Made by a program: the position numbers and the translations under genes
The notes under the pieces: generated by a model
Database searches by the model: none
Seen by the model: the letters and a program-made list of their open reading frames with translations, nothing else
What the model was told of the DNA's origin: nothing
Assembly: GCF_020042345.1 (NCBI RefSeq)
Contig: NZ_CP083387.1
Span: 2,170,001 to 2,234,000 of the forward strand
Length of the DNA stretch: 64,000 nucleotides
Source: Arachidicoccus terrestris
Lineage (GTDB): Bacteria > Bacteroidota > Bacteroidia > Chitinophagales > Chitinophagaceae
Direction: 5' to 3'
Shown: positions 48,748 through 57,859 of the stretch, piece after piece
How positions within the stretch are numbered: the first letter of the stretch is position 1
Layout: each line of letters starts with the position of its first letter

Positions 48748-49458
48748 ATGAAATCACCTATCACCTCATCTAAACAAGTATCTGTTTACAGTACACTGAT
48801 CTTCAGTCTGGTTTTGCTGATAGGCTGTACTTGCAACGGCAATAAACAAGGCCAGCATACAAAGGATAGTCTTGAGCGTTTAAAAGCGGACAGCCTCACA
48901 ACAGAAGGAAGAATGGCTAGCCGTCAATTTGTCTTTGACAGCCTCACCACCGACTGGCTTTCCAGCGCCATGGGTGGCCGGAAAGTTGATACCGCCGCTT
49001 TTTCCAATGGCCATGCACCCGGCCATAATTTAGATAGTACGGTGGAGGGTAGCGCAGATGCCGCCGTTGGAACTTTTACGGATTCCTCAACCTTTCAGGC
49101 AGATGCTTCTTTTTATAAAGACTATGCGTCAGTTTTAAGATGGTCCCCCGACAGCAGTTATTTGCTGGATTTTGGCTCCTATGGCCATATCCCCGTTAAA
49201 GGCAAAGAAGGCAGGAGCTCCCTGGAAGGCGGCGAGCCGGATACTAAAATCATGATAGCGATACCAGGCGAACATAAACAGTGGCTTGTAATGTTTGCAG
49301 GCCCGGGTACGTCCATTTTAGATGCCAAATGGAAAAATGACCACCAGTTCATGCTATTATACGCCTTTCAGCAAGAACATAACGAGGCAGATACTACGTT
49401 AATTATGGGTGATATGAAGACCAGAACCCTTCATTGGTATGAACTAAACAACCAATAG
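48748..49458 (+). CDS. Hypothetical lipoprotein
   Basis: A 236-residue protein starting at the ATG at 48748, where a lipoprotein signal begins (MKSPITSSKQVSVYSTLIFSLVLLIGC, Cys27). An upstream in-frame ATG at 48664 overlaps ctlX and would bury the signal peptide, so it is rejected. The mature part is Ser/Asp rich near the start and contains a short beta-type region (VLRWSPDSSYLLDFGSYG, KIMIAIPGEHKQWLVMFAG, HQFMLLYAF) resembling a partial propeller blade. I recognise no family. Confidence 0.75.
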   Translation: MKSPITSSKQVSVYSTLIFSLVLLIGCTCNGNKQGQHTKDSLERLKADSLTTEGRMASRQFVFDSLTTDWLSSAMGGRKVDTAAFSNGHAPGHNLDSTVEGSADAAVGTFTDSSTFQADASFYKDYASVLRWSPDSSYLLDFGSYGHIPVKGKEGRSSLEGGEPDTKIMIAIPGEHKQWLVMFAGPGTSILDAKWKNDHQFMLLYAFQQEHNEADTTLIMGDMKTRTLHWYELNNQ

Positions 49459-49492
49459 GTAGTTTTTGCTGAAATTCCCCTATTTTTAGGAG

Positions 49493-49990
49493 GTGAAAAG
49501 ACCTCTTTTTATACGAAATAGACGTTTAGCCATGCTATCCGGCATTTTGGTGCTGACTTTCAGTGGCTGTGCGTTAACAAGACCGGCTATTCAGGAAGAT
49601 CAGGTAGCGGGCACCTACAGTGCCGTTACCGACTTTTCCAGAGATGTCCAGAATATGAATGGCGCTAAGGAAACAATGGTCTATAAAAACGGACGGGAAG
49701 AAAAGCTTAAATTCCTCCCCAGTCACAAGTTCATCAAGACCATCCATTACTCCAGCGACCGGGTGGCAGATCAGATTGTAATAGGTCAGTGGGAACTCGC
49801 TGATAACCAGCTGATCCATGCATTTGGCAATGAAGCTGCCGGAACTTTTTCTGAGTATTATCAGATAGAAGGTACTGCCCGCAACCTGATCCGGCTCGAC
49901 GAACATAAGCAAAAACTGGCACCGGAATATGCACCATATTTTACTTATTACAGACAAACGACTGCCAGTTTACATGCGGAATCAAAATAA
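49493..49990 (+). CDS. Small lipoprotein, lipocalin-like fold possible
   Basis: A 165-residue protein with signal peptide and lipobox LTFSGC (Cys26). The GTG at 49493 gives a signal with a basic start (MKRPLFIRNRRLAMLSG); an ATG at 49532 gives a shorter one. An AGGAGG immediately precedes the GTG but is too close to act as its ribosome-binding site. It could serve neither start well, as such sites are rarely used in Bacteroidota. The mature part VAGTYSAV...GQWELADNQLIHAF resembles copper-resistance NlpE/lipocalin-like short beta proteins, but the match is loose. Function unknown. Confidence 0.65.
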   Translation: MKRPLFIRNRRLAMLSGILVLTFSGCALTRPAIQEDQVAGTYSAVTDFSRDVQNMNGAKETMVYKNGREEKLKFLPSHKFIKTIHYSSDRVADQIVIGQWELADNQLIHAFGNEAAGTFSEYYQIEGTARNLIRLDEHKQKLAPEYAPYFTYYRQTTASLHAESK

Positions 49991-49991
49991 T

Positions 49992-50023
49992 TTTGTTGAT
50001 TACTCTGTTTATACATACCTTTG
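49992..50023 (+). promoter_or_regulatory. rplS promoter
   Basis: TTTG at 49992-49995, a 20-bp spacer and TACCTTTG at 50016-50023 match the Bacteroidota vegetative consensus fully. The -7 element ends 22 bp before the rplS ATG. Confidence 0.75.
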
Positions 50024-50045
50024 CAGTCCTTAAAATTTTTAAGCT

Positions 50046-50405
50046 ATGAACGCAGCAGTGAACTATGTACACGAGCAATTGACACAAGTCAAAGAATTTC
50101 CGAAGTTTAAAGCTGGTGACAATGTTACCGTAAACTATAAAATTGTGGAAGGTGGTAAGGAAAGAATCCAGAGCTTCCGTGGCGATGTACTGAAAATCCA
50201 GGGCAACGGCGCTACTGCAACTTTCACTGTTCGCAAAATCTCCAACAGCATCGGCGTTGAAAGAACCTTCCCATTCTCTTCTCCAAACGTTGACTCCATC
50301 GTTTTGAACAAAGTCGGTAAGGTTCGCCGTGCAAAACTCTACTTCCTGCGTGAGCGTAGCGGTAAGAGTGCCAGAATTAAAGAAAAACGCTTCTCCAACA
50401 TCTAA
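50046..50405 (+). CDS. rplS: 50S ribosomal protein L19
   Basis: A 119-residue ribosomal protein L19 at the 30S-50S interface. The family blocks [57 protein letters not shown] and [28 protein letters not shown] are all present, and length is normal. It has its own promoter and seems to be monocistronic, ending before a long hairpin at 50541-50588. Confidence 0.98.
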   Translation: MNAAVNYVHEQLTQVKEFPKFKAGDNVTVNYKIVEGGKERIQSFRGDVLKIQGNGATATFTVRKISNSIGVERTFPFSSPNVDSIVLNKVGKVRRAKLYFLRERSGKSARIKEKRFSNI

Positions 50406-50540
50406 TCTGACTTCGGTTCTTTGGCAAAGCATACCTACACTGCTGCATAAGCAGATTTGTTGAGCAAAGAAAAAAGCAGAAAGACCGGAAAGAAAATAGC
50501 GGCCAGGGCTGCTGTCTACATATCAGCGTTTCCATATACT

Positions 50541-50588
50541 AGAGAAACCGACCTGAATTACTTTACTCGTGTTCAGGTCGGTTTCTCT
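50541..50588. terminator. Long perfect hairpin downstream of rplS
   Basis: Seventeen-bp arms at 50541-50557 and 50572-50588 enclose a 14-nt loop, and one more T-A pair extends the stem. It lies 136 bp after the rplS stop and 35 bp before the convergent lipoprotein stop. There is no strong T run on either side, so it may act as a bidirectional terminator or RNA 3'-end stabiliser. Confidence 0.65.
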
Positions 50589-50622
50589 ATTTGCGACAGT
50601 CCAACGAATAGATACGCAAAGA

Positions 50623-51132
50623 TTATTCTTTCCGCATGATCAAATGACCGCTGTACTGGTTATCCACAATAAGTATCAAAAGCGGATGTATGGAGAAACT
50701 CATGTTCTCGCCCTCTGTTACCTTGTAATCAAAAATAATATCAGCACCGCTTCTTGTTAAGTGTACCGGAATAATTTCTGTTTTCTTCTGGGTGGTAGGG
50801 TGATCCACCACAATCACATACGCCTTGTCAAAATCTATCGGAGTAGGTTGACCACCTGCGCCCATAGTGGAGGCCATTCCAAAGTACTTGTCAAAATCAG
50901 CTTTGCTGGTAATTTTATGCGGAACTGAATCTTTTACGCTGTTATTGACAAAATAGTTTTCTGCTACCGTGTAGGGAACGCTTTGCTCCGCCTGGCTGTC
51001 AGCGTGGGGCACTTGCCCGCTTACCACAGAATCTTTGTTCTTATTTGTTTCATCAGATGAACTGTTACAGGCAGCCAGCACGAGACTGATTCCCCCAAGT
51101 GCAAAAACGACTGACTTGACGACTCTTTTCAT
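50623..51132 (-). CDS. Hypothetical lipoprotein
   Basis: A 169-residue protein with lipobox LVLAAC (Cys22) after MKRVVKSVVFALGGIS. The ATG at 51132 is chosen since it opens the signal peptide; a longer frame from 51195 would add 21 residues of unlikely sequence. After a Ser/Asp/Lys-rich linker (SSSDETNKNKDSVVSG) the folded part includes VPHKITSKADFDKYFGMAST and FDKAYVIVVDHPTTQKKTEIIPVHL. I do not recognise a characterised family. It is flanked by the two long hairpins, so it is a separate transcription unit. Confidence 0.75.
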   Translation of the reverse strand: MKRVVKSVVFALGGISLVLAACNSSSDETNKNKDSVVSGQVPHADSQAEQSVPYTVAENYFVNNSVKDSVPHKITSKADFDKYFGMASTMGAGGQPTPIDFDKAYVIVVDHPTTQKKTEIIPVHLTRSGADIIFDYKVTEGENMSFSIHPLLILIVDNQYSGHLIMRKE

Positions 51133-51246
51133 ATGTGTATTTTTTATTGAGTGTATCATATAAAGATACAAATTAATATTCAAAGATCGTGGCACAGCCG
51201 CTGACGCCCTTTAGTCAAACATAATACGCTTGTAAGATACAGAAAC

Positions 51247-51292
51247 GAGAGGAGCGACTTGCTTTATTTTCTTAAAGCAAGTCGCTCCTCTC
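51247..51292. terminator. Long perfect hairpin downstream of gcvH
   Basis: Twenty-bp perfect arms at 51247-51266 and 51273-51292 enclose a 6-nt loop. It lies 40 bp after the gcvH stop and upstream of the 50.6-51.1 kb lipoprotein gene in the same direction. Although T runs are weak, the position fits a gcvH terminator. Confidence 0.7.
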
Positions 51293-51331
51293 AATTTATG
51301 ACGAATTTAATTAATACAATCCCATACCGGC

Positions 51332-51712
51332 TTAGGATACCAGATCCTGATACGCGGCTGCATCCAGCAGGCCTTCCAGGTCAGCCGGGTTTTCCAGTTC
51401 AATTTTAACCATCCAGCCCTTTTCATAAGGATCCGTATTCACCAGTTCAGGCTGATTTTCCAGGTCTGGGTTCACTTCCAGAATTTTTGCGTTAACAGGT
51501 AAAAACAGATCACTTACTGTTTTTACAGCCTCCACGGTACCAAATACATCATCCGCTTTCAGGGAATCCCCAACAGAATTAATATCAACAAATACAATAT
51601 CTCCGAGCTCACCCTGGGCAAATTCAGTGATGCCTACCAACGCCTGATTACCATCCAGCGCTTTAATCCATTCATGGTCTTTCGTGTACCTTAATTCAGA
51701 AGGAAAATTCAT
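51332..51712 (-). CDS. gcvH: Glycine cleavage system H protein
   Basis: A 126-residue lipoyl carrier protein that shuttles the aminomethyl group between the P, T and L proteins. The start [21 protein letters not shown] is typical, and the lipoylated residue is Lys64 in [15 protein letters not shown]. The ATG at 51712 is preferred; a start at 51733 adds 7 residues and would overlap the -7 element. A TACGTTTG -7 element lies at 51733-51740. The other gcv genes are not in the window. Confidence 0.97.
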   Translation of the reverse strand: MNFPSELRYTKDHEWIKALDGNQALVGITEFAQGELGDIVFVDINSVGDSLKADDVFGTVEAVKTVSDLFLPVNAKILEVNPDLENQPELVNTDPYEKGWMVKIELENPADLEGLLDAAAYQDLVS

Positions 51713-51732
51713 AGTAATTGATTTTAATTGCA

Positions 51733-51740
51733 CAAACGTA
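51733..51740 (-). promoter_or_regulatory. Putative gcvH -7 element
   Basis: TACGTTTG on the minus strand fits TAnnTTTG and lies 20 bp before the chosen gcvH ATG. This also argues against the longer gcvH start at 51733. Confidence 0.5.
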
Positions 51741-51805
51741 CAGGAAATTTAAAAAAGATGGAGCGGAACAGGCAAAATATTTTTACCTGTTCCGCTTTCA
51801 TTCAT

Positions 51806-52996
51806 TTATTTCAGTTTCGCCAATGCCTCCTTGATCCTTGCCCAGCCTTTTTCAATATTCCCGATGCTATTGGCAAAAGAAAAGCGGACACAGTTCGGCT
51901 CTCCGAATGCGGCGCCCATCACAGAGGATACATGCGCGGTATTCAGCAGATACATAGAAAAATCTGCAGAATCCTTAATGGTGATATTCCCATCAGATTT
52001 GCCATAAAACGCATGTACATCCGGAAATATATAAAATGCCCCTTCAGGTTCCGCACAGCTAATTCCCGGAATTTCAGCGACGAGTTCCAATACTCTTTTC
52101 TTACGACGGGTAAATTCTGCTGTCATATCCCTGGAAGGCTGGAGATCTCCTGTTAAAGCGGCGATGGCGGCTCTCTGAGTGATAGAGCAGGTTCCACTGG
52201 TCGTTTGCCCCTGGATTTTTTCCATGGCTTTAGCCACCTGTACGTTGGAAGCTGTATAACCCAGCCGCCAGCCGGTCATGGCAAATCCCTTACTCAGACC
52301 GTTAACGATGATTACTCTGTCTTTCAGGTCATCAAACTGAGCAATACTCTGGTGCGCCCCGACATAATTGATATATTCATAGATTTCATCAGAGATGATA
52401 AAGATATCAGGATGGGCGCGGAATACCTCCGCCAGGGCTGTCAATTCTTCTTTACTATAGACTGCTCCGGAAGGATTACAGGGAGAAGAGAACAAAAACG
52501 CCTTCGTTTTAGGTGTAATAGCCGCCTCTAATTGCGCGGGCGAGATTTTAAACCCACTTTCAGGGCTGGTGCGCACTTCCACCACCTTACCCCTGGCAAT
52601 TTTAACCAGTTCAGAATAGGTAACCCAGTAAGGAGTAGGGATGATCACCTCATCACCGTCATCTGCAATAGCAAGAATCGCATTGGCCAGACTTTGCTTG
52701 GCGCCGGTAGAGACAACGATCTGCGTAGGCTCATATTCAAGCTGATTATCTCTTTTCAATTTGGTCACAACAGCTTCCCGGAGATCCAGGAAACCCGGTA
52801 CCGGGGTATAATGACTCCAGTTATCCTCAATGGCTTTAATGGCGGCATCCTTGACATGCTTAGGTGTATCGAAATCAGGTTCACCCAGGCTTAGATCAAT
52901 GACATCGATCCCCTGAGCCCTTAACTCGCGGCCTAATTTGGCCATTTTGAGGGTTTCCGGTTCCGCAAACCGGTCCAAAAGAGAAGAAAGTTGCAT
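51806..52996 (-). CDS. Class I/II pyridoxal-phosphate aminotransferase (aspartate aminotransferase type)
   Basis: A 396-residue fold-type I aminotransferase of the prokaryotic aspartate aminotransferase (I-gamma/I-beta) group. Landmarks are VIDLSLGEPDFDTPKHV, STGAKQSLANAI, FSSPCNPSGAVYS, DEIYEYINY and the Schiff-base Lys in VNGLSKGFAMTGWRLGY. The C-terminal Arg is in NCVRFSFANS. It probably transaminates aspartate with 2-oxoglutarate, though other amino acids are possible. It has its own -7 element at 53026-53033. Confidence 0.93.
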   Translation of the reverse strand: MQLSSLLDRFAEPETLKMAKLGRELRAQGIDVIDLSLGEPDFDTPKHVKDAAIKAIEDNWSHYTPVPGFLDLREAVVTKLKRDNQLEYEPTQIVVSTGAKQSLANAILAIADDGDEVIIPTPYWVTYSELVKIARGKVVEVRTSPESGFKISPAQLEAAITPKTKAFLFSSPCNPSGAVYSKEELTALAEVFRAHPDIFIISDEIYEYINYVGAHQSIAQFDDLKDRVIIVNGLSKGFAMTGWRLGYTASNVQVAKAMEKIQGQTTSGTCSITQRAAIAALTGDLQPSRDMTAEFTRRKKRVLELVAEIPGISCAEPEGAFYIFPDVHAFYGKSDGNITIKDSADFSMYLLNTAHVSSVMGAAFGEPNCVRFSFANSIGNIEKGWARIKEALAKLK

Positions 52997-53025
52997 AATT
53001 TTTATTTGCTTATTGATGATTGAAG

Positions 53026-53033
53026 CAAAGATA
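53026..53033 (-). promoter_or_regulatory. Putative -7 element of the aminotransferase gene
   Basis: TATCTTTG on the minus strand fits TAnnTTTG and lies about 30 bp before the ATG at 52996. Confidence 0.45.
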
Positions 53034-53238
53034 TAGAATAATTGCGCTTCCCGGTGGTATTCCTGCTCCCATTTATTTTTATAGACCCCTTTGTAATTAA
53101 GTAAGACGGCATATGATAATTGCCCCCAGTTTGCCAGTCAGTATCGTGAATAAGCAAGCGGTCAGTACCCTTTAACACCGGTGAAAAGAGATAACGTGCC
53201 CCGTAACAGGCAGTATGCCTCACCTGGCCATCGGCCCT

Positions 53239-53976
53239 CTACAATTCAGATACCCGGACTTTCAGTTTCCGTCTGAATTCACCTGTCTCCAGGCTGTCGT
53301 ATCCTTCAAAATAAAAGGTATAGAATTTTCCTTTCTCTATAGCTACAGACTTCGATTCAATGAGCACACCCGGATCATTGGTCTTTAAAAACTCAAATAA
53401 ATAAGTATCGGTAAAAATAGTTGTATACTGCCCAAGCTGGCTGTTCAGGCTATTGTCCAGGTAGGTTCTTCCTACACCCAAATAAGGATAAATGGTATCA
53501 TACCGATCGCTGGTCCCCCTTCTTTTCAGCCGAACAATGGACATAGAGGTTGTGTCCGGCGCAAAATTAAAAAACCTGAATTTTGCGGAATCAAATGAAG
53601 GGATTTCGTCATCGTCCGTCACAACGGACAGTTTCACCCCGTTGACCCGGTTGCTGCTATCCGGTATTAAAAACAGGGTATATTTTTCCCCTGCCTGAAG
53701 ATACTGGTTACCATTGATCAAGGTATCATTACTACCATTCTCATGGATCAGCAATTTATAAAAGCCGGCCGGCCCGTTTAAAAATTCGGTGGCACTGTCA
53801 TAAGCGATATTCTCCGCCAGGGTTTCATCATTCAGGATCAAATCAAAACTTTTACCCGGCATGGCATTAATCATACGGATACGTGTCGGCGCCTGGCTGC
53901 CGGTTACAGAAGATTTGGTGCAGGCCCAGATCGTTATGCCTATAAAAACAACAAGTATATAAAAGATGCGTTTCAT
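53239..53976 (-). CDS. DUF4397-type lipoprotein
   Basis: A 245-residue lipoprotein with lipobox ITIWAC (Cys19). The mature part starts with TRIRMINAMPGKSFDLILNDETLAENIAY and PAGFYKLLIHENGSNDTLI, the pattern of DUF4397 domains: repeated beta-sandwich units seen in cell-surface proteins. A second similar unit begins near FRFFNFAPDTTSMSIVRL. It ends in FYTFYFEGYDSLETGEFRRKLKVRVSEL. Function is unknown. Confidence 0.75.
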   Translation of the reverse strand: MKRIFYILVVFIGITIWACTKSSVTGSQAPTRIRMINAMPGKSFDLILNDETLAENIAYDSATEFLNGPAGFYKLLIHENGSNDTLINGNQYLQAGEKYTLFLIPDSSNRVNGVKLSVVTDDDEIPSFDSAKFRFFNFAPDTTSMSIVRLKRRGTSDRYDTIYPYLGVGRTYLDNSLNSQLGQYTTIFTDTYLFEFLKTNDPGVLIESKSVAIEKGKFYTFYFEGYDSLETGEFRRKLKVRVSEL

Positions 53977-54004
53977 CTGCCAGTTTTAATTTGCTTGAAC
54001 TCAG

Positions 54005-54012
54005 CAAATATA
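54005..54012 (-). promoter_or_regulatory. Putative -7 element of the DUF4397 gene
   Basis: TATATTTG on the minus strand fits TAnnTTTG, 28 bp before the ATG at 53976. Confidence 0.45.
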
Positions 54013-54036
54013 AAGAGAGATACATAATATATAATG

Positions 54037-55467
54037 CTAACATTCACTCAACCCAAGTGGAATGTGGACCGCCAATCCACCATCCGAAGTCTCTTTGTAT
54101 TTGCTGTTCATATCAAGTGCCGTGTCCCACATGGTTCTGACGACTTTATCCAGGGATACCTTAGCATAATCCGGACCGCTTTGCAGTGCCAGCTGCGAGG
54201 CGGTAATGGCCTTAATGGCCCCCATTGTATTTCGTTCAATACAGGGAATCTGAACCAATCCGCCGATCGGATCACAAGTCAGCCCCAGGTGATGCTCCAT
54301 GGCGATCTCCGCCGCCATAAGGCTTTGTTTCTGGGTGCCGCCGAGCGCTTCAGCCATGGCAGCGGCGGCCATGGCTGAAGAGACGCCGATCTCTGCCTGG
54401 CAGCCGCCCATGGCGGCAGAAATCGTAGCGCCTTTTTTAAAAATACTTCCGATTTCCGAAGCGGTGAGCAAAAACTGGATGATTTTTTCTTCATCCACGT
54501 CTTCACAAAATGCGATATAATACATCAACACAGCAGGGATGACACCGGCTGCCCCGTTTGTCGGTGCTGTTACAACTCTGCCAAACGCGGCATTTTCCTC
54601 ATTAACGGCCAACGCAAAGCAACTTAGCCAGTCCAGTATTTCATTAAAATTTCCTTTGGATCTCCTGACGATCTCCAGCCATTGGTCATAATTTTCGTAT
54701 GCTTCTTTTTTAGTAAGCCGCCTGTTAAGCTCAAAAGCGCGGCGTTTAACACTCAGCCCCCCCGGTAAAATTCCCTGATGATGGCAGCCTCTGTAAATAC
54801 AGGCCCTCATGGTTTCCCAGATGTGCAACACACCTTCTTTGGTCTCCTCTTCCGGGCGCCAGGCGGATTCATTTTCAAGGACCACGTCGTGGATCGGCAT
54901 TCCTGTCTTCATGCACCAGAAAACCAGGTCCTTGGCATCCTGGATCGGAAAGGGCAATTCTACCAGTTGATGGGCATCCGGTCCCGTCTGACCTTCTTTT
55001 ACAACAAAACCACCACCAATCGAATACCAGGTTTCACTCAGATTTTCTCCAGTTGTAAACTGAACCAGAAAAGTGAGCGCATTGGGGTGAAAAGGCAAGG
55101 ATTCGCTAAATAGAAAAGCTACATCTACACTCGGGTCAAAATCAATACAATGACTCCCTGCCAGGTTTAATTTCTTTTCTGCCGCAATGGTGTCCATTTT
55201 TTCCGTAATCAAGCCCACATCAGTGGTCTCGGGGTCTTCTCCCAACAGGCCCATCTTAACAGCGATATCCGTTCCGTGCCCATGCCCTGTTTTGGCCAGG
55301 GATCCATAGAGTAAAACTTCTATATGACTAACCTGTTCCAGTAATCCACGGGAACGAATTTCCTCCAATACCCGCAGAGCCGCCCTCCAGGGACCTAAGG
55401 TGTGCGAGCTTGAAGGCCCTACGCCTATTTTAAACATATCAAATACCGATATTGCTTCGTTTGCCAT
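54037..55467 (-). CDS. sdaA: L-serine ammonia-lyase (L-serine dehydratase), iron-sulfur type
   Basis: A 476-residue single-chain enzyme deaminating L-serine to pyruvate. The N-terminal beta domain begins [24 protein letters not shown]. The alpha domain carries [18 protein letters not shown]. The Cys ligands of the 4Fe-4S cluster are expected in [18 protein letters not shown] and in [16 protein letters not shown]. Length fits the fused E. coli SdaA form. It has no signal peptide. The gene stands 60 bp upstream of the DUF4397 gene in the same direction, with a separate promoter in that gap. Confidence 0.97.
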   Translation of the reverse strand: MANEAISVFDMFKIGVGPSSSHTLGPWRAALRVLEEIRSRGLLEQVSHIEVLLYGSLAKTGHGHGTDIAVKMGLLGEDPETTDVGLITEKMDTIAAEKKLNLAGSHCIDFDPSVDVAFLFSESLPFHPNALTFLVQFTTGENLSETWYSIGGGFVVKEGQTGPDAHQLVELPFPIQDAKDLVFWCMKTGMPIHDVVLENESAWRPEEETKEGVLHIWETMRACIYRGCHHQGILPGGLSVKRRAFELNRRLTKKEAYENYDQWLEIVRRSKGNFNEILDWLSCFALAVNEENAAFGRVVTAPTNGAAGVIPAVLMYYIAFCEDVDEEKIIQFLLTASEIGSIFKKGATISAAMGGCQAEIGVSSAMAAAAMAEALGGTQKQSLMAAEIAMEHHLGLTCDPIGGLVQIPCIERNTMGAIKAITASQLALQSGPDYAKVSLDKVVRTMWDTALDMNSKYKETSDGGLAVHIPLGLSEC

Positions 55468-55596
55468 ATAATACCGAGATAAAATCTGTAAATGTAGGTT
55501 GTATCAACCATCAAAACTAACTATTGTTTTTGGTTTTCCTATCCGGGATCCGTTAAATTAATCCTCTGATACGCCGGTCGGCTCCTCCGTTGCCTT

Positions 55597-56838
55597 TCAT
55601 GCTTGTCGGCTATCCAGATCCTGTAAAAACGCCAGCAGTTTCAGCCGGTCCACATGCTCCATTACAACAATTTTATACCAGTCAGCCGGGCTGTTATGCT
55701 TATCGGGAACCAGATAATATTTATCTGCGACTTTTTTTGGAACATCCACGGACCGGATTGTTACAATATTCATTTTCTCATGTCGATAAAACCGGATCCC
55801 TCTTTTTTCCAGCTGCCCGCAAAACCAGTCGGTGCGGTTAATCAGCACCTGTATCTTTTCCTGCCAGCCGTAATAACCGTAAGTCATCAAAATCATCCAG
55901 ACAGCGACAGCGTTAGCACCGGACCTACTGCCGGAAAGGGTAATATCCATTCCATTCACATATTGTGCCTGCTCGGTATACACAAAATGCATCAGGTTCT
56001 TTCTTATCAGAAATATACCGGTCCCGTAAGGAGCCTGCAACATCTTATGAGCGTCCAGCGTGATGGAACTGATATCCGGATTGGTAAAATCCAATTGATT
56101 GTTTTGTTCTGTAATGGGATAAATAAACCCGCCAAAAGCGCCGTCTACATGCATTTTAAAAGGCCGGCCAACAGATTTCAAAATCCCGGCATATACATTC
56201 GGGTCGTCAATACTGCCAAACATCGTGGTAGCCATATTAGCCACCACGATAAAATAACCGATACCTTCTTTCACAGCGTTATGTACCAACGGCTCCAGGC
56301 GGTCCTGCTGTATTAAGCGGGTAGACTCCTCTACCGGCACTTCCAGCAATGGAAGCCCAAAGATACCGGCACCTTTAGCAATAGAGTAATGGGTGTCTGA
56401 AGAACAGATAAGCGCAATTTCTGACGGTTTCGCACTGAATTCTTTCTCGAAATAATTGCGGTAAATCCAGATCGCCTGCAAATTGGCCTCGGTTCCCCCG
56501 GCGGCTATGTAGCCATCGCAACCTGCCTCCGGCGCGCCCAGCATATCTTCACCTAAAAGCTGGATCACTTCTTTTTCCAGCGCCTGTGTGCCTTTAAAAA
56601 AAGGTTCGGAGTCACCCAGGGTGTGGCAACCGATATGATTCGGGTTCTGTACATAAAGCCTAAGCCAGGGCGAATCTTTTAAAAAGCTGGCCTGGCCATA
56701 AAAAACTTTATCGTCCAGTGTAGAGGCCGGTACCCCCAGCGAGCCGCCCTCTGCATAGTTGACATTCTGCTTCAGCGCATGACTAATGATCTCATCTTGC
56801 TGCAAAGCGCTTAGTTTTCTCCAGTATTTCATGGTCAT
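55597..56838 (-). CDS. Group II PLP-dependent decarboxylase
   Basis: A 413-residue fold-type I PLP enzyme of the glutamate/histidine/aromatic amino acid decarboxylase family. CHTLGDSEPFFKGTQALEKEVIQLLG and AAGGTEANLQAIWIYRNYF form the cofactor-binding start. HVDGAFGGFIYP holds the Asp, and the Schiff-base Lys is in SSITLDAHKMLQAPYGTGIF. Distance to substrate-specific relatives is too great to name a substrate; tyrosine, histidine or aspartate are possible. The first two codons (MT) may be dispensable as a second ATG follows at codon 3. Confidence 0.88.
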   Translation of the reverse strand: MTMKYWRKLSALQQDEIISHALKQNVNYAEGGSLGVPASTLDDKVFYGQASFLKDSPWLRLYVQNPNHIGCHTLGDSEPFFKGTQALEKEVIQLLGEDMLGAPEAGCDGYIAAGGTEANLQAIWIYRNYFEKEFSAKPSEIALICSSDTHYSIAKGAGIFGLPLLEVPVEESTRLIQQDRLEPLVHNAVKEGIGYFIVVANMATTMFGSIDDPNVYAGILKSVGRPFKMHVDGAFGGFIYPITEQNNQLDFTNPDISSITLDAHKMLQAPYGTGIFLIRKNLMHFVYTEQAQYVNGMDITLSGSRSGANAVAVWMILMTYGYYGWQEKIQVLINRTDWFCGQLEKRGIRFYRHEKMNIVTIRSVDVPKKVADKYYLVPDKHNSPADWYKIVVMEHVDRLKLLAFLQDLDSRQA

Positions 56839-56883
56839 ACATTGATGTTCTTATGTTGTTAGTGATACTTGAGGTAAGGCGGT

Positions 56884-57786
56884 TTACACCAGATATGTGA
56901 CCCCTTCCTGGCTCAGATCCGTGTAAGGAAAGACTTCTCTGGCTTGCTGCTCAAATAGCTGTACCTCTTTGAATTTGCTGCTAAAATGCCCCAGCAACAG
57001 CCTGCCTGCTTTTGCTTTGCCGGCAGTCATCGCAGCCTGCCGCGCCGTAGAATGGAACCGGCTCCTGGCCTGTTGTTCAAAATCATCCAGATAGGTGGAT
57101 TCATGATAGAGTAAATCAACATGGTTGATATAGGGCAGAAAGCTATCCGTATACAGCGTGTCTGCACAATAGGCATAACTCAGATTCTTTTTACCTGGGG
57201 TGGTCAGATTTTCATTTTTAATAATTCGGCCATCTTTTGTCTGGTAATCTGCTCCCCATTGCAGCTTTTCATAATAGGCATGGGGAATTTCAAATGAGCT
57301 GGTCTTCTCCGGGTCGATTTTCCGGGGAGCATGGTTTTCCCGGATCAAAAAGCCATAACACTCAATCCGGTGCTCTACAGGAAAGACATCAATCCGGTAT
57401 TTAGATCCCTGCACCAGCGTCGCTGCGCCACTAAGGGGATGAAAGATCAATTCATAAGGTAACACGCTATCGGAAACATGTAGCTGCAAGTCGATCAGCT
57501 CTTTTAATGCAGCCGGCCCATAGAGATGTAAGGGAGTATTACGATTGATGAGTGCCATAGAGCTCAGCAGGCCTATCAATCCGAAATAATGATCTCCGTG
57601 TAAATGAGAAATAAAGATGCGCGTGATGCGGCTGCGTTTAACATGGTAATTCTTTATCTGCAGTTGCGTACCCTCGCCGCAATCTAATAACAGCACTTCG
57701 CCTGCAATGGTTACAGCCTGTGCAGTAGGATGCCGGTCATGGGCCGGTACAGCAGAGTTATTCCCTAATATTGTTACGCCAAACAT
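56884..57786 (-). CDS. rnz: Ribonuclease Z
   Basis: A 300-residue tRNA 3'-processing endonuclease of the metallo-beta-lactamase fold. It begins MFGVTILGNNSAVPAHDRHPTAQAV. The zinc motif is FISHLHGDHYFGLIGLL (HxHxDH), with further His ligands in FPVEHRIECYGF, LLYHESTYLD and LLLGHFSSKF. Length fits the short form. It sits between obgE and the PLP decarboxylase, all in the same direction, with a 45-bp gap to the latter. Confidence 0.95.
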   Translation of the reverse strand: MFGVTILGNNSAVPAHDRHPTAQAVTIAGEVLLLDCGEGTQLQIKNYHVKRSRITRIFISHLHGDHYFGLIGLLSSMALINRNTPLHLYGPAALKELIDLQLHVSDSVLPYELIFHPLSGAATLVQGSKYRIDVFPVEHRIECYGFLIRENHAPRKIDPEKTSSFEIPHAYYEKLQWGADYQTKDGRIIKNENLTTPGKKNLSYAYCADTLYTDSFLPYINHVDLLYHESTYLDDFEQQARSRFHSTARQAAMTAGKAKAGRLLLGHFSSKFKEVQLFEQQAREVFPYTDLSQEGVTYLV

Positions 57787-57859
57787 AATAATACTTATCT
57801 GCCTTCACAGGCTTTATTAATAATCTTCCTGATGCACCCGCTAAGATGCTCCTGTCGTC

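Noticed and set aside
50457-50639. A 60-codon ORF after rplS.
   Set aside because: It begins with TTG and runs through the long hairpin at 50541-50588; its translation reflects the inverted repeat.
55654-56316. A 220-codon plus-strand ORF.
   Set aside because: It lies fully antisense to the PLP decarboxylase, whose family motifs are clear; the ORF has no recognisable motif.
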